64,000 nucleotides of DNA from Brachycybe producta (Eukaryota > Arthropoda > Diplopoda > Playtdesmida > Andrognathidae): the NCBI GenBank assembly GCA_036925085.1, contig JAUPFP010000075.1:496001-560000 (forward strand). Direction: 5' to 3'. Under the pieces are notes generated by a model. That model was not told where the DNA came from. It was given only the letters and a program-made list of their open reading frames with translations, and searched no databases. The position numbers and the translations under genes were made by a program. The stretch's first letter is position 1. The number at the start of each line of letters is the position of its first letter. Shown here piece after piece: positions 12,412-27,470 of this stretch.

Positions 12412-15400
12412 ACCCCCAAAATGTACAAGTACAACTTTCGAAAGATCTAAATAAGTTAACTCTCCACTTCAAAAAATACTTATTACAGTTAACTATTATT
12501 GTTTGCATTTTCAGTTATTTATATAAAATAAGTGTTCAATTTTATCATGCCAGTTATTAATATATGATTCCCATTATTTAAAAAACAGAAAAAAATCATG
12601 CCAACAACACCCAGTATTCCCAGGCAGTCACCCATCCAAGTACTGACTGGGCCCAATGTTGCTTAACTTTTATGATAGGATGAGAACCAGTGTGTTCAAC
12701 ATGGTATGGCTGTTGACACCCCAATATGTACAAGTTCAACTTTCGAAAGATCTGAATAAGTTAACTCTCCACTTCAAAAAAATACTTATTACAGTTAACT
12801 ATTATTGTGTGCATTTTCAGTTATTTATATAAAATAAGTGTTCAATTTTATCATGCCAGTTATTAATAGATGATTCCCATTATTTAACAAATAGAAAAAA
12901 AATTATGCCAACAACTCCCAGTATTCCCAAGCAGTCACCCATCCAAGTACTGACTAGGCCCAATGTTGCTTCACATTGGTGATCGGATGAGAACCAGTGT
13001 GTTCAACATGGTATAGCCGTTGACACCCCAAAATGTACAAGTTCAACTATCGAAAGATCTAAATAAGTTAACTCTCCACTTCAAAAAATACTTATTACAG
13101 TTAACTAATATTGTGTGCATTTTCAGTTATTTATATAAAATAAGTGTTCAATTTTATCATGCCAGTTATTAATAGATGATTCCCATTATTTAAAAAATGA
13201 AAAGAAATACACCAACAACACCCAGTATTCCCAGGCAGTCACCCATCCAAGTACTGACTGGGCCCAATGTTGCTTAACTTTGGTGATTGGATGAGAATCA
13301 ATGTGTTCAACATGGTATGGCCGTTGACACCCCAAAATGTACAAGTTCAACTTTTGAAAGATCTAAATAAGTTAACTCTCCACTTCAAAAAATACTTATT
13401 ACAGTTAACTATTATTTTGTGCATTTTCAGTTATTTATATAAAATAAGTGTTCAATTTTATCATGCCAGTTATTAATAGATGATTCCCATTATTTAAAAA
13501 ATGAAAAGAAATACACCAACAACACACAGTATTCCCAGGCAGTCCCCCATCCAAGTACTGACTGGGCCCAATGTTGCTTAACTTTGGTGATCGGATGAGA
13601 ACCAGTGTGTTCAACATGGTATGGCCGTTGACACCCCAAAATGTACAAGTTCAACTTTCGAAAGATCTAAATAAGTTAACTCTCCACTTCAAAAAAATAC
13701 TTATTACAGTTAACTATTATTGTGTGCATTTTCAGTTATTTATATAAAATCAGTGTTCAATTTTATCATGCCAGTTATTAATAGATGATTCCCATTATTT
13801 AAAAATGAAAAATAAATACACCAACAACACCCAGTATTCCCAGGCAGTCAGCCATCCAAGAACTGACTGGGCCCCAATGTTGCCTTAACTTTGGTGATCG
13901 GATGAGAACCAGTGTGTTCAACGTGGTATGGCCGTTGACACCCCAAAATGTACAAGTACAACTTTCGAAAGATCTAAATAAGTTAACTCTCCACTTCAAA
14001 AAATACTTATTACAGTTAACTATTATTGTTTGCATTTTCAGTTATTTATATAAAATAAGTGTTCAATTTTATCATGCCAGTTATTAATATATGATTCCCA
14101 TTATTTAAAAAACAGAAAAAAATTATGCCAACAACACCCAGTATTCCCAGGCAGTCAACCATCCAAGTACTGACTGGGCCCAATGTTGCTTAACGTTGGT
14201 GATCGGATGAGAACCAGTGTGTTCAACATGGTATGGCTATTGACACACACCAAAATGTACAAGTTCAACTTTCGAAAGATCTAAATAAATTAACTCTCCA
14301 CTTCAAAAAATACTTATTACAGTTAACTATTATTGTGTGCATTTTCAGTTATTTATATAAAATAAGTGTTCAATTTTATCATGCCAGTTATTAATATATG
14401 ATTCCCATTATTTAAAAAATAGAAAAAAAAATTATGCCAACAACACCCAGTATTCCCAGGCAGTCACCCATCCAAGTACTGACTGGGCCCAATGTTGCTT
14501 AACTTTGGTGATCGGATGAGAACCAGTGTGTTCAACATGGTATGGCCGTTGACGCCCCAAAATGTACAAGTTCAACTTTCGAAAGATCTAAATAAGTTAA
14601 CTCTCCACTTCAAAAAATACTTATTACAGTTAACTATTATTGTGTGCATTTTCAGTTATTTATATAAAATAAGTGTTCAATTTTATTATGCCAGTTATTA
14701 ATAGATGATTCCCAATTATTTAAAAAATGAAAAGAAATACACCAACAACACCCAGTATTCCCAGGCAGTCACCAATCCAAGTACTGACTGGGCCCAATGT
14801 TGCTTAACTTTGGTGATCAGATGAGAACCAGTGTGTTCAACATGGTATGGTCGTTGACAACCGAAAATTTACAAGTTCAACTTCGAAAGATCTAAATAAG
14901 TTAACTCTCCACTTCAAAAAATACTTATTACAGTTAACTATTATTGTGTGCATTTTCAAGTTGTTTATATAAAATAAGTGTTCAATTTTATCATGCCAGT
15001 TATTAATATATGATTCCCTTTATTTAAAAAATAGAAAAAAATTATGCCAACAACACCCAGTATTCCCAGCCAGTCACCCATCCAAGTACTGACTGGGCCC
15101 AATGTTGCTTAACTTTGGTGATCGAATGAGATCTAGTGTGTTCAACATTGTATGGCCGTTGACACCCCAAAATGTACAAGTTCAACTTTCGAAAGATCTA
15201 AATAAGTTAACTCTCCACTTCAAAAAAATACTTATTACAGTTAACTATTATTGTGTGCATTTTCAGTTATTTATATAAAATACGTGTTCAATTTTATCAT
15301 GCCAGTTATTAATAGATGATTCCCATTATTTAATAAATGAAAAAAAATACACCAACAACACCCAGTATTCCCAGGCAGTCACCCATCCAAATACTGACTG

Positions 15401-16571
15401 GGCCCAATGTTGCTTAACTTTGGTGATCGGATGAGAACCAGTGTGTTCAACATGGTATGGCCGTTGACACCCCCAAAATGTACAAGTTCAACTTTCGAAA
15501 GATCTAAATAAGTTAACTCTCCACTTCAAAAAAATACTTATTACAGTTAACTATTATTGTGTGCATTTTCAGTTATTTATATAAAATACGTGTTCAATTT
15601 TATCATGCCAGTTATTAATAGATGATTCCCATTATTTAATAAATGAAAAGAAATACACCAACAACACCCAGTATTCCCAGGCAGTCACCCATCCAAATAC
15701 TGACTGGGCCCAATGTTGCTTAACTTTGGTGATCGGATGAGAACCAGTGTGTTCAACATGGTATGGCCGTTGACACCCCAAAATGTACAAGTTCAACTTT
15801 CGAAAGATCTAAATAAGTTAACTCTCCACTTCAAAAAAATACTTATTACAGTTAACTATTATTGTGTGCATTTTCAGTTATTTATATAAAATCAGTGTTC
15901 AATTTTATCATGCCAGTTATTAATAGATGATTCCCATTATTTAAAAAATGAAAAGAAATACACCAACAACACCCAGTATTCCCAGGCAGTCACCCATCCA
16001 AGAACTGACTGGGCCCAATGTTGCTTAACTTTGGTGATCGGATGAGAACCAGTGTGTTCAACGTGGTATGGCCGTTGACACCCCAAAAAGTACAAGTACA
16101 ACTTTCGAAAGATCTAAATAAGTTAACTCTCCACTTCAAAAAATACTTATTACAGTTAACTATTATTGTGTGCATTTTCAGTTATTTATATAAAATAAGT
16201 GTTCAATTTTATCATGCCAGTTATTAATATATGATTCCCATTATTTAAAAAATAGAAAAAAATTATGCCAACAAAACACAGTATTCCCAGGCAGTCACAC
16301 ATCCAAGAACTGACTGGGCCCAATGTTGCTTAACTTTGGTGATCAGATGAGAACCAGTGTGTTCAACGTGGTATGGCCGTTGACACCCCAAAAAGTACAA
16401 GTACAACTTTCGAAAGATCTAAATAAGTTAACTCTCCACTTCAAAAAATACTTATTACAGTTAACTATTATTGTGTGCATTTTCAGTTATTTATATAAAA
16501 TAAGTGTTCAATTTTATCATGCCAGTTATTAATATATGATTCCCATTATTTAAAAAATAGAAAAAAATTAT

Positions 16572-16690
16572 GCCAACAACACCCAGTATTCCCAGGCAGT
16601 CACCCATCCAAGAACTGACTGGGCCCAATGTTGCTTAACTTTGGTGATCGGATGAGAGCCAGTGTGTTCACACATGGTATGGCCGTTGAC
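16572..16690 (-). pseudogene. 5S-like unit with 1-nt insertion
   Basis: Here gttcaacatgg has become gttcacacatgg, giving a 119-nt body with the helix II 5' arm displaced. It also has gagagcc, and the spacer has cactgcaaaa. Unit 52700 shares gagagcc and the spacer variant but lacks the insertion, so the insertion came later. Confidence 0.65.
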
Positions 16691-18080
16691 ACCCCAAAAT
16701 GTACAAGTTCAACTTTCGAAACATCTAAATAAGTTAACTCTCCACTGCAAAAAATACTTATTACAGTTAACTATTATTGTGTGCATTTTCAGTTATTTAT
16801 ATAAAATAAGTGTTCAATTTTATCATGCCAGTTATTAATATATGATTCCCATTATTTAAAAAATAGAAAAAAATTATGCCAACAACACCCAGTATTCCCA
16901 GGCAGACACCCATCTAAGTACTGACTGGGCCCAATGTTGCTTAACTTTGGTGATCGGATGAGAACCAGTGTGTTCAACATGGTATGGCCGTTGACACCCC
17001 AAAATGTACAATTTCAACTTTCGAAAGATCTAAATAAGTTAACTCTCCACTTCAAAAAATACTTATTACAGTTAACTATTATTGTGTGCATTTTCAGTTA
17101 TTTATATAAAATAAGTGTTCAATTTTATCATGCCAGTTATTAATATATGATTCCCATTATTTAAAAAATAGAAAAAAATTATGCCAACAACACCCAGTAT
17201 TCCCAGGCAGTCACCCATCTAAGTACTGACTGGGCCCAATGTTGCTTAACTTTGGTGATCGGATGAAAACCAGTGTGTTCAACATAGTATGGCCGCTGAC
17301 ACACCAAAATGTACAAGTTCAACTTTCGAAAGATCTAAATAAGTTAACTCTCCACTTCAAAAAATACTTATTACAGTTAACTATTATTGTGTGCATTTTC
17401 AGTTATTTATATAAAATAAGTGGTCAATTTTATCATGCCAGTTATTAATATATGATTCCCATTATTTAAAAAATAGAAAAAAATTATGCCAACAACACCC
17501 AGTATTTCCAGGCAGTCACCCATCCAAGTACTGACTGGGCCCAATGTTGCTTAACTTTGGTGATCGGATGAGAACCAGTGTGTTCAACATGGTATGGCCG
17601 TTGACACCCCAAAATGTACAAGTTCAACTTTCGAAAGATCTAAATAAGTTAACTCTCCACTTCAAAAAAATACTTATTACAGTTAACTATTATTGTGTGC
17701 ATTTTCAGTTATTTATATAAAATAAGTGTTCAATTTTTCATGCCAGTTATTAATAGATGATTCCCATTATTTAAAAAATGAAAAGAAATACACCAACAAC
17801 ACCCAGTATTCCCAGGCAGTCCCCATCCAAGTACTGACTGGGCCCAATGTTGCTTAACTTTGGTGATCAGATGAGAACCAGTGTGTTCAACATGGTATGG
17901 CCGTTGACACCCCAAAATGTACAAGTTCAACTTTCGAAAGATCTAAATAAGTTAACTCTCCACTTCAAAAAATACTTATTACAGTTAACTATTATTGTGT
18001 GCATTTTCAGTTATTTATATAAAATAAGTGTTCAATTTTATCATGCCAGTTATTAATAGATGATTTCCATTATTTAATAA

Positions 18081-21000
18081 ATGAAAAGAAATACACCAAC
18101 AACACCCAGTATTCCCAGGCAGTCTCCCATCCAAGTACTGACTGGGCAAAATGTTGCTTAACTTTGGTGATCGGATGAGAACCAGTGTGTTCAACATGGT
18201 ATGGCCGTTGACACCCCAAAATGTACAAGTTCAACTTTCGAAAGATCTAAATAAGTTAACTCTCCACTACAAAAAATACTTATTACAGTAAACTATTATT
18301 GTGTGCATTTTCAGTTATTTATATAAAATAAGTGTTCAATTTTATCATGCCAGTTATTAATAGATGATTCCCATTATTTAAAAAATGAAAAGAAATACAC
18401 CAACAACACCCAGTATTCCCAGGCAGTCACCCATCCAAGTACTGACTGGGCCCCAATGTTGCTTAACTTTGGTGATCAGATGAGAACCAGTGCGTTCAAC
18501 ATGGTATGGCCATTGACACCCCAAAACGTACAAGTTCAACTTTCGAAAGATCTAAATAAGTTAACTCTCCACTTCAAAAAAATACTTATTACAGTTAACT
18601 ATTATTGTGTGCATTTTCGTTTATTTATATAAAATAAGTGTTCAATTTTATCATGCCAGTTATTAATATATGATTCCCATTATTTAAAAAATAGAAAAAA
18701 ATTATGCCAACAACACCCAGTATTCCCAGGCAGTCACCCATTCAAGTACTGCCTAGGCCCAATGTTGCTTAACTTTGGTGATCAGATGAGAACCAGTGTG
18801 TTCAACATGGTATGGCCGTTGACACCCCAAAATGTACAAGTTCAACTTTCGAAAGATCTAAATAAGTTAACTCTCCACTTCAAAAAAATACTTATTACAG
18901 TTAACTATTATTGTGTGCATTTTCAGTTATTTATATAAAATAAGTGTTCAATTTTATCATGCCAGTTATTAATAGATGATTCCCATTATTTAAAAAATGA
19001 AAAGAAATACACCAACAACACCCAGTATTCCCAGGCAGTCACCCATCCAAGTACTGACTGGGCCCAATGTTGCTTAACTTTGGTGATTGGATGAGAACCA
19101 GTGTGTTCAACATGGCATGGCCGTTGACACCCCAAAATGTACAAGTTCAACTTTCGAAAGATCTAAATAAGTTAACTCTCCACTTCAAAAAATACTTATT
19201 ACAGTTAACTATTATTGTGTGCAATTTCAGTTATTTATATAAAATAAGTGTTCAATTTTATCATGCCAGTTATTAATATATGATTCCCATTATTTAAAAA
19301 ATAGAAAAAAAATTATGCCAACAACACCCAGTATTCCCAAGCAGTCACCCATCCAAGTACTGACTGGGCCCAAAGTTGCTTCACATTGGTGATCGGATGA
19401 GAACCAGTGTGTTCAACATGGTATAGCCGTTGACACCCCAAAACGTACAAGTTCAACTATCGAAAGATCTAAATAAGTTAACTCTCCACTTCAAAAAATA
19501 CTTAATACAGTTAACTAATATTGTGTGCATTTTCAGTTATTTATATAAAATAAGTGTTCAATTTTATCATGCCAGTTATTAATAGATGATTCCCATTATT
19601 TAAAAAATGAAAAGAAATACACCAACAACACCCAGTATTCCCAGGCAGTCACCCATCCAAGTACTGACTGGGCCCAATGTTGCTTAACTTTGGTGATCGG
19701 ATGAGAACCAGTGTGTTCAACATAGTATGGCCATTGACACCCCAAAATGTACAAGTTCAACTTTCGAAAGATCTAAATAAGTTAACTCTCCACTTCAAAA
19801 AATACTTATTACAGTTAACTATTATTGTGTGCATTTTCAGTTATTTATATAAAATAAGTGTTCAATTTTTCATGCCAGTTATTAATAGATGATTCCCATT
19901 ATTTAAAAAATGAAAAGAAATACACCAACAACACCCAGTATTCCCAGGCAGTCCCCCATCCAAGTACTGACTGGGCCCAATGTTGCTTAACTTTGGTGAT
20001 CGGATGAGAACCAGTGTGTTCAACATGGTATGGCCGTTGACACCCCAAAATGTACAAGTTCAACTTTCGAAAGATCTAAATAAGTTAACTCTCCACTTCA
20101 AAAAATACTTATTACAGTTAACTATTATTGTGTGCATTTTCAGTTATTTATATAAAATAAGTGTTCAATTGTATCATGCCAGTTATTAATAGATGATTCC
20201 CATTATTTAATAAATGAAAAGAAATACACCAACAACACCCAGTATTCCCAGGCAGTCTCCCATCCAAGTACTGACTGGGCAAAATGTTGCTTAACTTTGG
20301 TGATCGGATGAGAACCAGTGTGTTCAACATGGTATGGCCGTTGACACCCCAAAATGTACAAGTTCAACTTTCGAAAGATCTAAATAAGTTAACTCTCCAC
20401 TACAAAAAATACTTATTACAGTAAACTATTATTGTGTGCATTTTCAGTTATTTATATAAAATAAGTGTTCAATTTTATCATGCCAGTTATTAATAGATGA
20501 TTCCCATTATTTAAAAAATGAAAAGAAATACACCAACAACACCCAGTATTCCCAGGCAGTCACCCATCCAAGTACTGACTGGGCCCCAATGTTGCTTAAC
20601 TTTGGTGATCGGATGAGAACCAGTGCGTTCAACATGGTATGGCCATTGACACCCCAAAACGTACAAGTTCAACTTTCGAAAGATCTAAATAAGTTAACTC
20701 TCCACTTCAAAAAAATACTTATTACAGTTAACTATTATTGTGTGCATTTTCGTTTATTTATATAAAATAAGTGTTCAATTTTATCATGCCAGTTATTAAT
20801 ATATGATTCCCATTATTTAAAAAATAGAAAAAAATTATGCCAACAACACCCAGTATTCCCAGGCAGTCACCCATCCAAGTACTGACTGGGCCCCAATGTT
20901 GCTTAACTTTGGTGATCGGATGAGAACCAGTGCGTTCAACATGGTATGGCCATTGACACCCCAAAACGTACAAGTTCAACTTTCGAAAGATCTAAATAAG

Positions 21001-23335
21001 TTAACTCTCCACTTCAAAAAAATACTTATTACAGTTAACTATTATTGTGTGCATTTTCGTTTATTTATATAAAATAAGTGTTCAATTTTATCATGCCAGT
21101 TATTAATATATGATTCCCATTATTTAAAAAATAGAAAAAAATTATGCCAACAACACCCAGTATTCCCAGGCAGTCACCCATTCAAGTACTGCCTAGGCCC
21201 AATGTTGCTTAACTTTGGTGATCAGATGAGAACCAGTGTGTTCAACATGGTATGGCCGTTGACACCCCAAAATGTACAAGTTCAACTTTCGAAAGATCTA
21301 AATAAGTTAACTCTCCACTTCAAAAAAATACTTATTACAGTTAACTATTATTGTGTGCATTTTCAGTTATTTATATAAAATAAGTGTTCAATTTTATCAT
21401 GCCAGTTATTAATAGATGATTCCCATTATTTAAAAAATGAAAAGAAATACACCAACAACACCCAGTATTCCCAGGCAGTCACCCATCCAAGTACTGACTG
21501 GGCCCAATGTTGCTTAACTTTGGTGATTGGATGAGAACCAGTGTGTTCAACATGGCATGGCCGTTGACACCCCAAAATGTACAAGTTCAACTTTCGAAAG
21601 ATCTAAATAAGTTAACTCTCCACTTCAAAAAATACTTATTACAGTTAACTATTATTGTGTGCAATTTCAGTTATTTATATAAAATAAGTGTTCAATTTTA
21701 TCATGCCAGTTATTAATATATGATTCCCATTATTTAAAAAATAGAAAAAAAATTATGCCAACAACACCCAGTATTCCCAAGCAGTCACCCATCCAAGTAC
21801 TGACTGGGCCCAATGTTGCTTCACATTGGTGATCGGATGAGAACCAGTGTGTTCAACATGGTATAGCCGTTGACACCCCAAAATGTACAAGTTCAACTAT
21901 CGAAAGATCTAAATAAGTTAACTCTCCACTTCAAAAAATACTTAATACAGTTAACTAATATTGTGTGCATTTTCAGTTATTTATATAAAATAAGTGTTCA
22001 ATTTTATCATGCCAGTTATTAATAGATGATTCCCATTATTTAAAAAATGAAAAGAAATACACCAACAACACCCAGTATTCCCAGGCAGTCACCCATCCAA
22101 GTACTGACTGGGCCCAATGTTGCTTAACTTTGGTGATCGGATGAGAACCAGTGTGTTCAACATAGTATGGCCGTTGACACCCCAAAATGTACAAGTTCAA
22201 CTTTCGAAAGATCTAAATAAGTTAACTCTCCACTTCAAAAAATACTTATTACAGTTAACTATTATTGTGTGCATTTTCAGTTATTTATATAAAATAAGTG
22301 TTCAATTTTTCATGCCAGTTATTAATAGATGATTCCCATTATTTAAAAAATGAAAAGAAATACACCAACAACACCCAGTATTCCCAGGCAGTCCCCCATC
22401 CAAGTACTGACTGGGCCCAATGTTGCTTAACTTTGGTGATCGGATGAGAACCAGTGTGTTCAACATGGTATGGCCGTTGACACCCCAAAATGTACAAGTT
22501 CAACTTTCGAAAGATCTAAATAAGTTAACTCTCCACTTCAAAAAATACTTATTACAGTTAACTATTATTGTGTGCATTTTCAGTTATTTATATAAAATAA
22601 GTGTTCAATTGTATCATGCCAGTTATTAATAGATGATTCCCATTATTTAATAAATGAAAAGAAATACACCAACAACACCCAGTATTCCCAGGCAGTCTCC
22701 CATCCAAGTACTGACTGGGCAAAATGTTGCTTAACTTTGGTGATCGGATGAGAACCAGTGTGTTCAACATGGTATGGCCGTTGACACCCCAAAATGTACA
22801 AGTTCAACTTTCGAAAGATCTAAATAAGTTAACTCTCCACTACAAAAAATACTTATTACAGTAAACTATTATTGTGTGCATTTTCAGTTATTTATATAAA
22901 ATAAGTGTTCAATTTTATCATGCCAGTTATTAATAGATGATTCCCATTATTTAAAAAATGAAAAGAAATACACCAACAACACCCAGTATTCCCAGGCAGT
23001 CACCCATCCAAGTACTGACTGGGCCCCAATGTTGCTTAACTTTGGTGATCGGATGAGAACCAGTGCGTTCAACATGGTATGGCCATTGACACCCCAAAAC
23101 GTACAAGTTCAACTTTCGAAAGATCTAAATAAGTTAACTCTCCACTTCAAAAAAATACTTATTACAGTTAACTATTATTGTGTGCATTTTCGTTTATTTA
23201 TATAAAATAAGTGTTCAATTTTATCATGCCAGTTATTAATATATGATTCCCATTATTTAAAAAATAGAAAAAAATTATGCCAACAACACCCAGTATTCCC
23301 AGGCAGTCACCCATTCAAGTACTGCCTAGGCCCAA
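18081..23335. repeat. 7/8-unit higher-order repeat, two and a part copies
   Basis: Anchors: 18151, 18456, 18762, 19067, 19373, 19677, 19980 | 20284, 20589, 20896, 21202, 21507, 21813, 22117, 22420 | 22724, 23029, 23335. Markers recurring in register are gactgggcaaaatg, the spacer variant tttcgtttattt, gcctaggccc, catggcatgg and the 1-bp deletion caatttttcatg. The second copy has eight units because units 20589 and 20896 are near-duplicates of each other. The third copy breaks off at about 23,340. Confidence 0.85.
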
Positions 23336-26300
23336 TGTTGCTTCACCTTGGTGATCGGATGAGAACCAGTGTGTTCAACATGGTATAGCCGTTGACACCC
23401 CAAAATGTACAAGTTCAACTTTCAAAAGATCTAAATAAGTTAACTCTCCACTTCAAAAAATACTTATTACAGTTAACTATTATTGTGTGCATTTTCAGTT
23501 ATTTATATAAAATAAGTGTTCAATTTTATCATGCCAGTTATTAATAGATGATTCCCATTATTTAAAAAATGAAAAGAAACACACCAACAACACCCAGTAT
23601 TTCCAGGCAGTCAGCCAGCCAAGAACTGACTGGGCCCAATGTTGCTTAACTTTGGTGATCGGATGAGAACTAGTGTGTTCAAAATGGTATGGCTATTGAC
23701 ACCCCAAATTGTACAAGTTCAACTTTCGAAAGATCTAAATAAGTTAACTCTCCACTTCAAAAAATACTTATTACAGTTAACTATTATTGTGTGCATTTTC
23801 AGTTATTTATATAAAATAAGTGTTCAATTTTATCATGCCAGTTATTAATATATGATTCCCATTATTTAAAAAATAGAAAAAAATTATGCCAACAAAACAC
23901 AGTATTCCCAGGCAGTCACCCATCCAAGTACTGACTGGGGCCAATGTTGCTTAACTTTGGTGATCGGATGAGAACCAGTGTGTTCAACATGGTATGGCCG
24001 TTGACACCCCAAAATGTACAAGTTCAACTTTCGAAAGATCTAAATAAGTTAACTCTCCACTTCAAAAAATACGTATTACAGTTAACTATTATTGTGTGCA
24101 TTTTCAGTTATTTATATAAAATAAGTGGTCAATTTTATCATGCCAGTTATTAATATATGATTCCCATTATTTAAAAAATAGAAAAAAATTATGCCAACAA
24201 CACCCAGTATTCCCAGGCAGTCAAACATCCAAGTACTGACTGGGCCCAATGTTGCTTAACATTGGTGATCGGATGAGAACCAGGGTGTTCAACAAGGTAT
24301 GGCTATTGACACACCAAAATGTACAAGTTCAACTTTCGAAAGATCTAAATAAGTTAACTCTCAAATTCAAAAAATACTTATTACAGTTAACTATTATTGT
24401 GTGCATTTTCAGTTATTTATATAAAATAAGTGTTCAATTTTATCATGCCAGTTATTAATATATAATTCCCATTATTTAAAAAATAGAAAAAAATCATGCC
24501 AACAACACACAGTATTCCCAGGCAGTCACCCATCCAAGTACTGACTGGGCCCAATGTTGCTTAACTTTGGTGATCGGATGAGAACCAGTGTGTTCAACAT
24601 GGTATGGCCATTGACGCCCCAAAATGTACAAGTTCAACTTTCGAAAGATCTAAATAAGTTAACTCTCCACTTCAAAAAATACTTATTACAGTTAACTATT
24701 ATTGTGTGCATTTTCTGTTATTTATATAAAATAAGTGTTCAATTTTATCATGCCAGTTATTAATATATGATTCCCATTATTTAAACAATAGAAAAAAATT
24801 ATGACAACAACACCCAGTATTTCCAGGCAGTCACCCATTTAAGTACTGACTGGGCCCAATGTTGCTTAACTTTGGTGATCGGATGAAAACCAGTGTGTTC
24901 AACATAGTATGGCCGCTGACATCCCAAAATGTACAAGTTCAACTTTCGAAAGATCTAAATAAGTTAACTCTCCACTTAAAAAAAATACTTATTACAGTTA
25001 ACTATTATTGTGTGCATTTTCAGTTATTTATATAAAATAAGTGTTCAATTTTATCATGCCAGTTTTTAATATATGATTCCCATTATTTAAAAAAATAGAA
25101 AAAAATTATGCCAACAACACCCAGTATACCCAGGCAGTCACCCATCTAAGTACTGACTGGGCCCAATGTTGCTTAACTTTGGTGATCGGATGAGAACCAG
25201 TGTGTTCAACATGGTATGGCCGTTGACACCCCAAAATGTACAAGTTCAACTTTCGAAAGATCTAAATAAGTTAACTCTCCACTTCAAAAAATACTTATTA
25301 CAGTTAACTATTATTGTGTGCATTTTCAGTTATTTATATAAAATAAGTGGTCAATTTTATCATGCCAGTTATTAATATATGATTCCCATTATTTAAAAAA
25401 TAGAAAAAAATTATGCCAACAACACCCAGTATTCCCAGGCAGTCAAACATCCAAGTACTGACTGGGCCCAATGTTGCTTAACATTGGTGATCGGATGAGA
25501 ACCAGGGTGTTCAACAAGGTATGGCTATTGACACACCAAAATGTACAAGTTCAACTTTCGAAAGATCTAAATAAGTTAACTCTCAAATTCAAAAAATACT
25601 TATTACAGTTAACTATTATTGTGTGCATTTTCAGTTATTTATATAAAATAAGTGTTCAATTTTATCATGCCAGTTATTAATATATAATTCCCATTATTTA
25701 AAAAATAGAAAAAAATTATGCCAACAACACACAGTATTCCCAGGCAGTCACCCATCCAAGTACTGACTGGGCCCAATGTTGCTTAACTTTGGTGATCGGA
25801 TGAGAACCAGTGTGTTCAACATGGTATGGCCATTGACGCCCCAAAATGTACAAGTTCAACTTTCGAAAGATCTAAATAAGTTAACTCTCCACTTCAAAAA
25901 ATACTTATTACAGTTAACTATTATTGTGTGCATTTTCTGTTATTTATATAAAATAAGTGTTCAATTTTATCATGCCAGTTATTAATATATGATTCCCATT
26001 ATTTAAACAATAGAAAAAAATTATGACAACAACACCCAGTATTTCCAGGCAGTCACCCATTTAAGTACTGACTGGGCCCAATGTTGCTTAACTTTGGTGA
26101 TCGGATGAAAACCAGTGTGTTCAACATAGTATGGCCGCTGACATCCCAAAATGTACAAGTTCAACTTTCGAAAGATCTAAATAAGTTAACTCTCCACTTA
26201 AAAAAAATACTTATTACAGTTAACTATTATTGTGTGCATTTTCAGTTATTTATATAAAATAAGTGTTCAATTTTATCATGCCAGTTATTAATAGATGATT

Positions 26301-27470
26301 CCCATTATTTAAAAAATGAAAAGAAATACACCAACAACACCCAGTATTCCCAGGCAGTCACCCATCCAAGAACTGACTGGGCCCAATGTTGCTTAACTTT
26401 GGTGATAGGATGAGAACCAGTGTGTTCAACGTGGTATGGCTGTTGACACCCCAAAATGAACAAGTACAACTTTCGAAAGATCTAAATAAGTTAACTCTCC
26501 ACTTCAAAAAATACTTATTACAGTTAACTATTATTGTTTGCATTTTCAGTTATTTATATAAAATAAGTGTTCAATTTTATCATGCCAGTTATTAATATAT
26601 GATTCCCATTATTTAAAAAATAGAAAAAAATTATGCCAACAACACCCAATATTCCCAGGCAGTCAACCATCCAAGTAATGACTGGGCCCAATGTTGCTTA
26701 ACATTGGTGATCGGATGAGAACCAGGGTGTTCAACAAGGTATGGCTATTGACACACCAAAATGTACAAGTTCAACTTTCGAAAGATCTAAATAAGTTAAC
26801 TCTCAAATTCAAAAAATACTTATTACTGTTAACTATTATTGTGTGCATTTTCAGTTATTTATATAAAATAAGTGTTCAATTTTATCATGCCAGTTATTAA
26901 TATATGATTCCCATTATTTAAAAAATAGAAAAAAATTATGCCAACAACACACAGTATTCCCAGGCAGTCACCCATCCAAGTACTGACTGGGCCCAATGTT
27001 GCTTAACTTTGGTGATCGGATGAGAACCAGTGTGTTCAACATGGTATGGCCATTGACGCCCCAAAATGTACAAGTTCAACTTTCGAAAGATCTAAATAAG
27101 TTAACTCTCCACTTCAAAAAATACTTATTACAGTTAACTATTATTGTGTGCATTTTCTGTTATTTATATAAAATAAGTGTTCAATTTTATCATGCCAGTT
27201 ATTAATATATGATTCCCATTATTTAAAAAATAGAAAAAAATTATGCCAACAACACCCAGTATTTCCAGGCAGTCACCCATTTAAGTACTGACTGGGCCCA
27301 ATGTTGCTTAACTTTGGTGATCGGATGAAAACCAGTGTGTTCAACATAGTATGGCCGCTGACATCCCAAAATGTACAAGTTCAACTTTCGAAAGATCTAA
27401 ATAAGTTAACTCTCCACTTAAAAAAAATACTTATTACAGTTAACTATTATTGTGTGCATTTTCAGTTATT
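23336..27470. repeat. 4-unit higher-order repeat (about 1221 bp), nearly three copies
   Basis: Anchors: 23639, 23944, 24249, 24554, 24859, 25166, 25471, 25776, 26081, 26386, 26691, 26996 and 27301. The markers agggtgttcaacaagg (near 24282, 25504 and 26724) and ttttctgttattt (near 24711, 25933 and 27153) recur at 1220-1222 bp. Confidence 0.85.

Larger units (their letters stand above)
11401..18080. repeat. Array block, 22 units, with a 3-unit duplication
   Basis: Anchors: 11433, 11738, 12045, 12350, 12656, 12963, 13267, 13571, 13877, 14183, 14492, 14797, 15102, 15407, 15713, 16018, 16323, 16628, 16934, 17239, 17544 and 17847. The units at 11738-12350 recur at 12656-13267, about 918 bp later; both carry ttttatgatagg and then the ttcacattgg variant. 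Within the first copy the spacer after the unit at 12045 has a 3-bp insertion (ccaccaaaatg). Confidence 0.85.
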
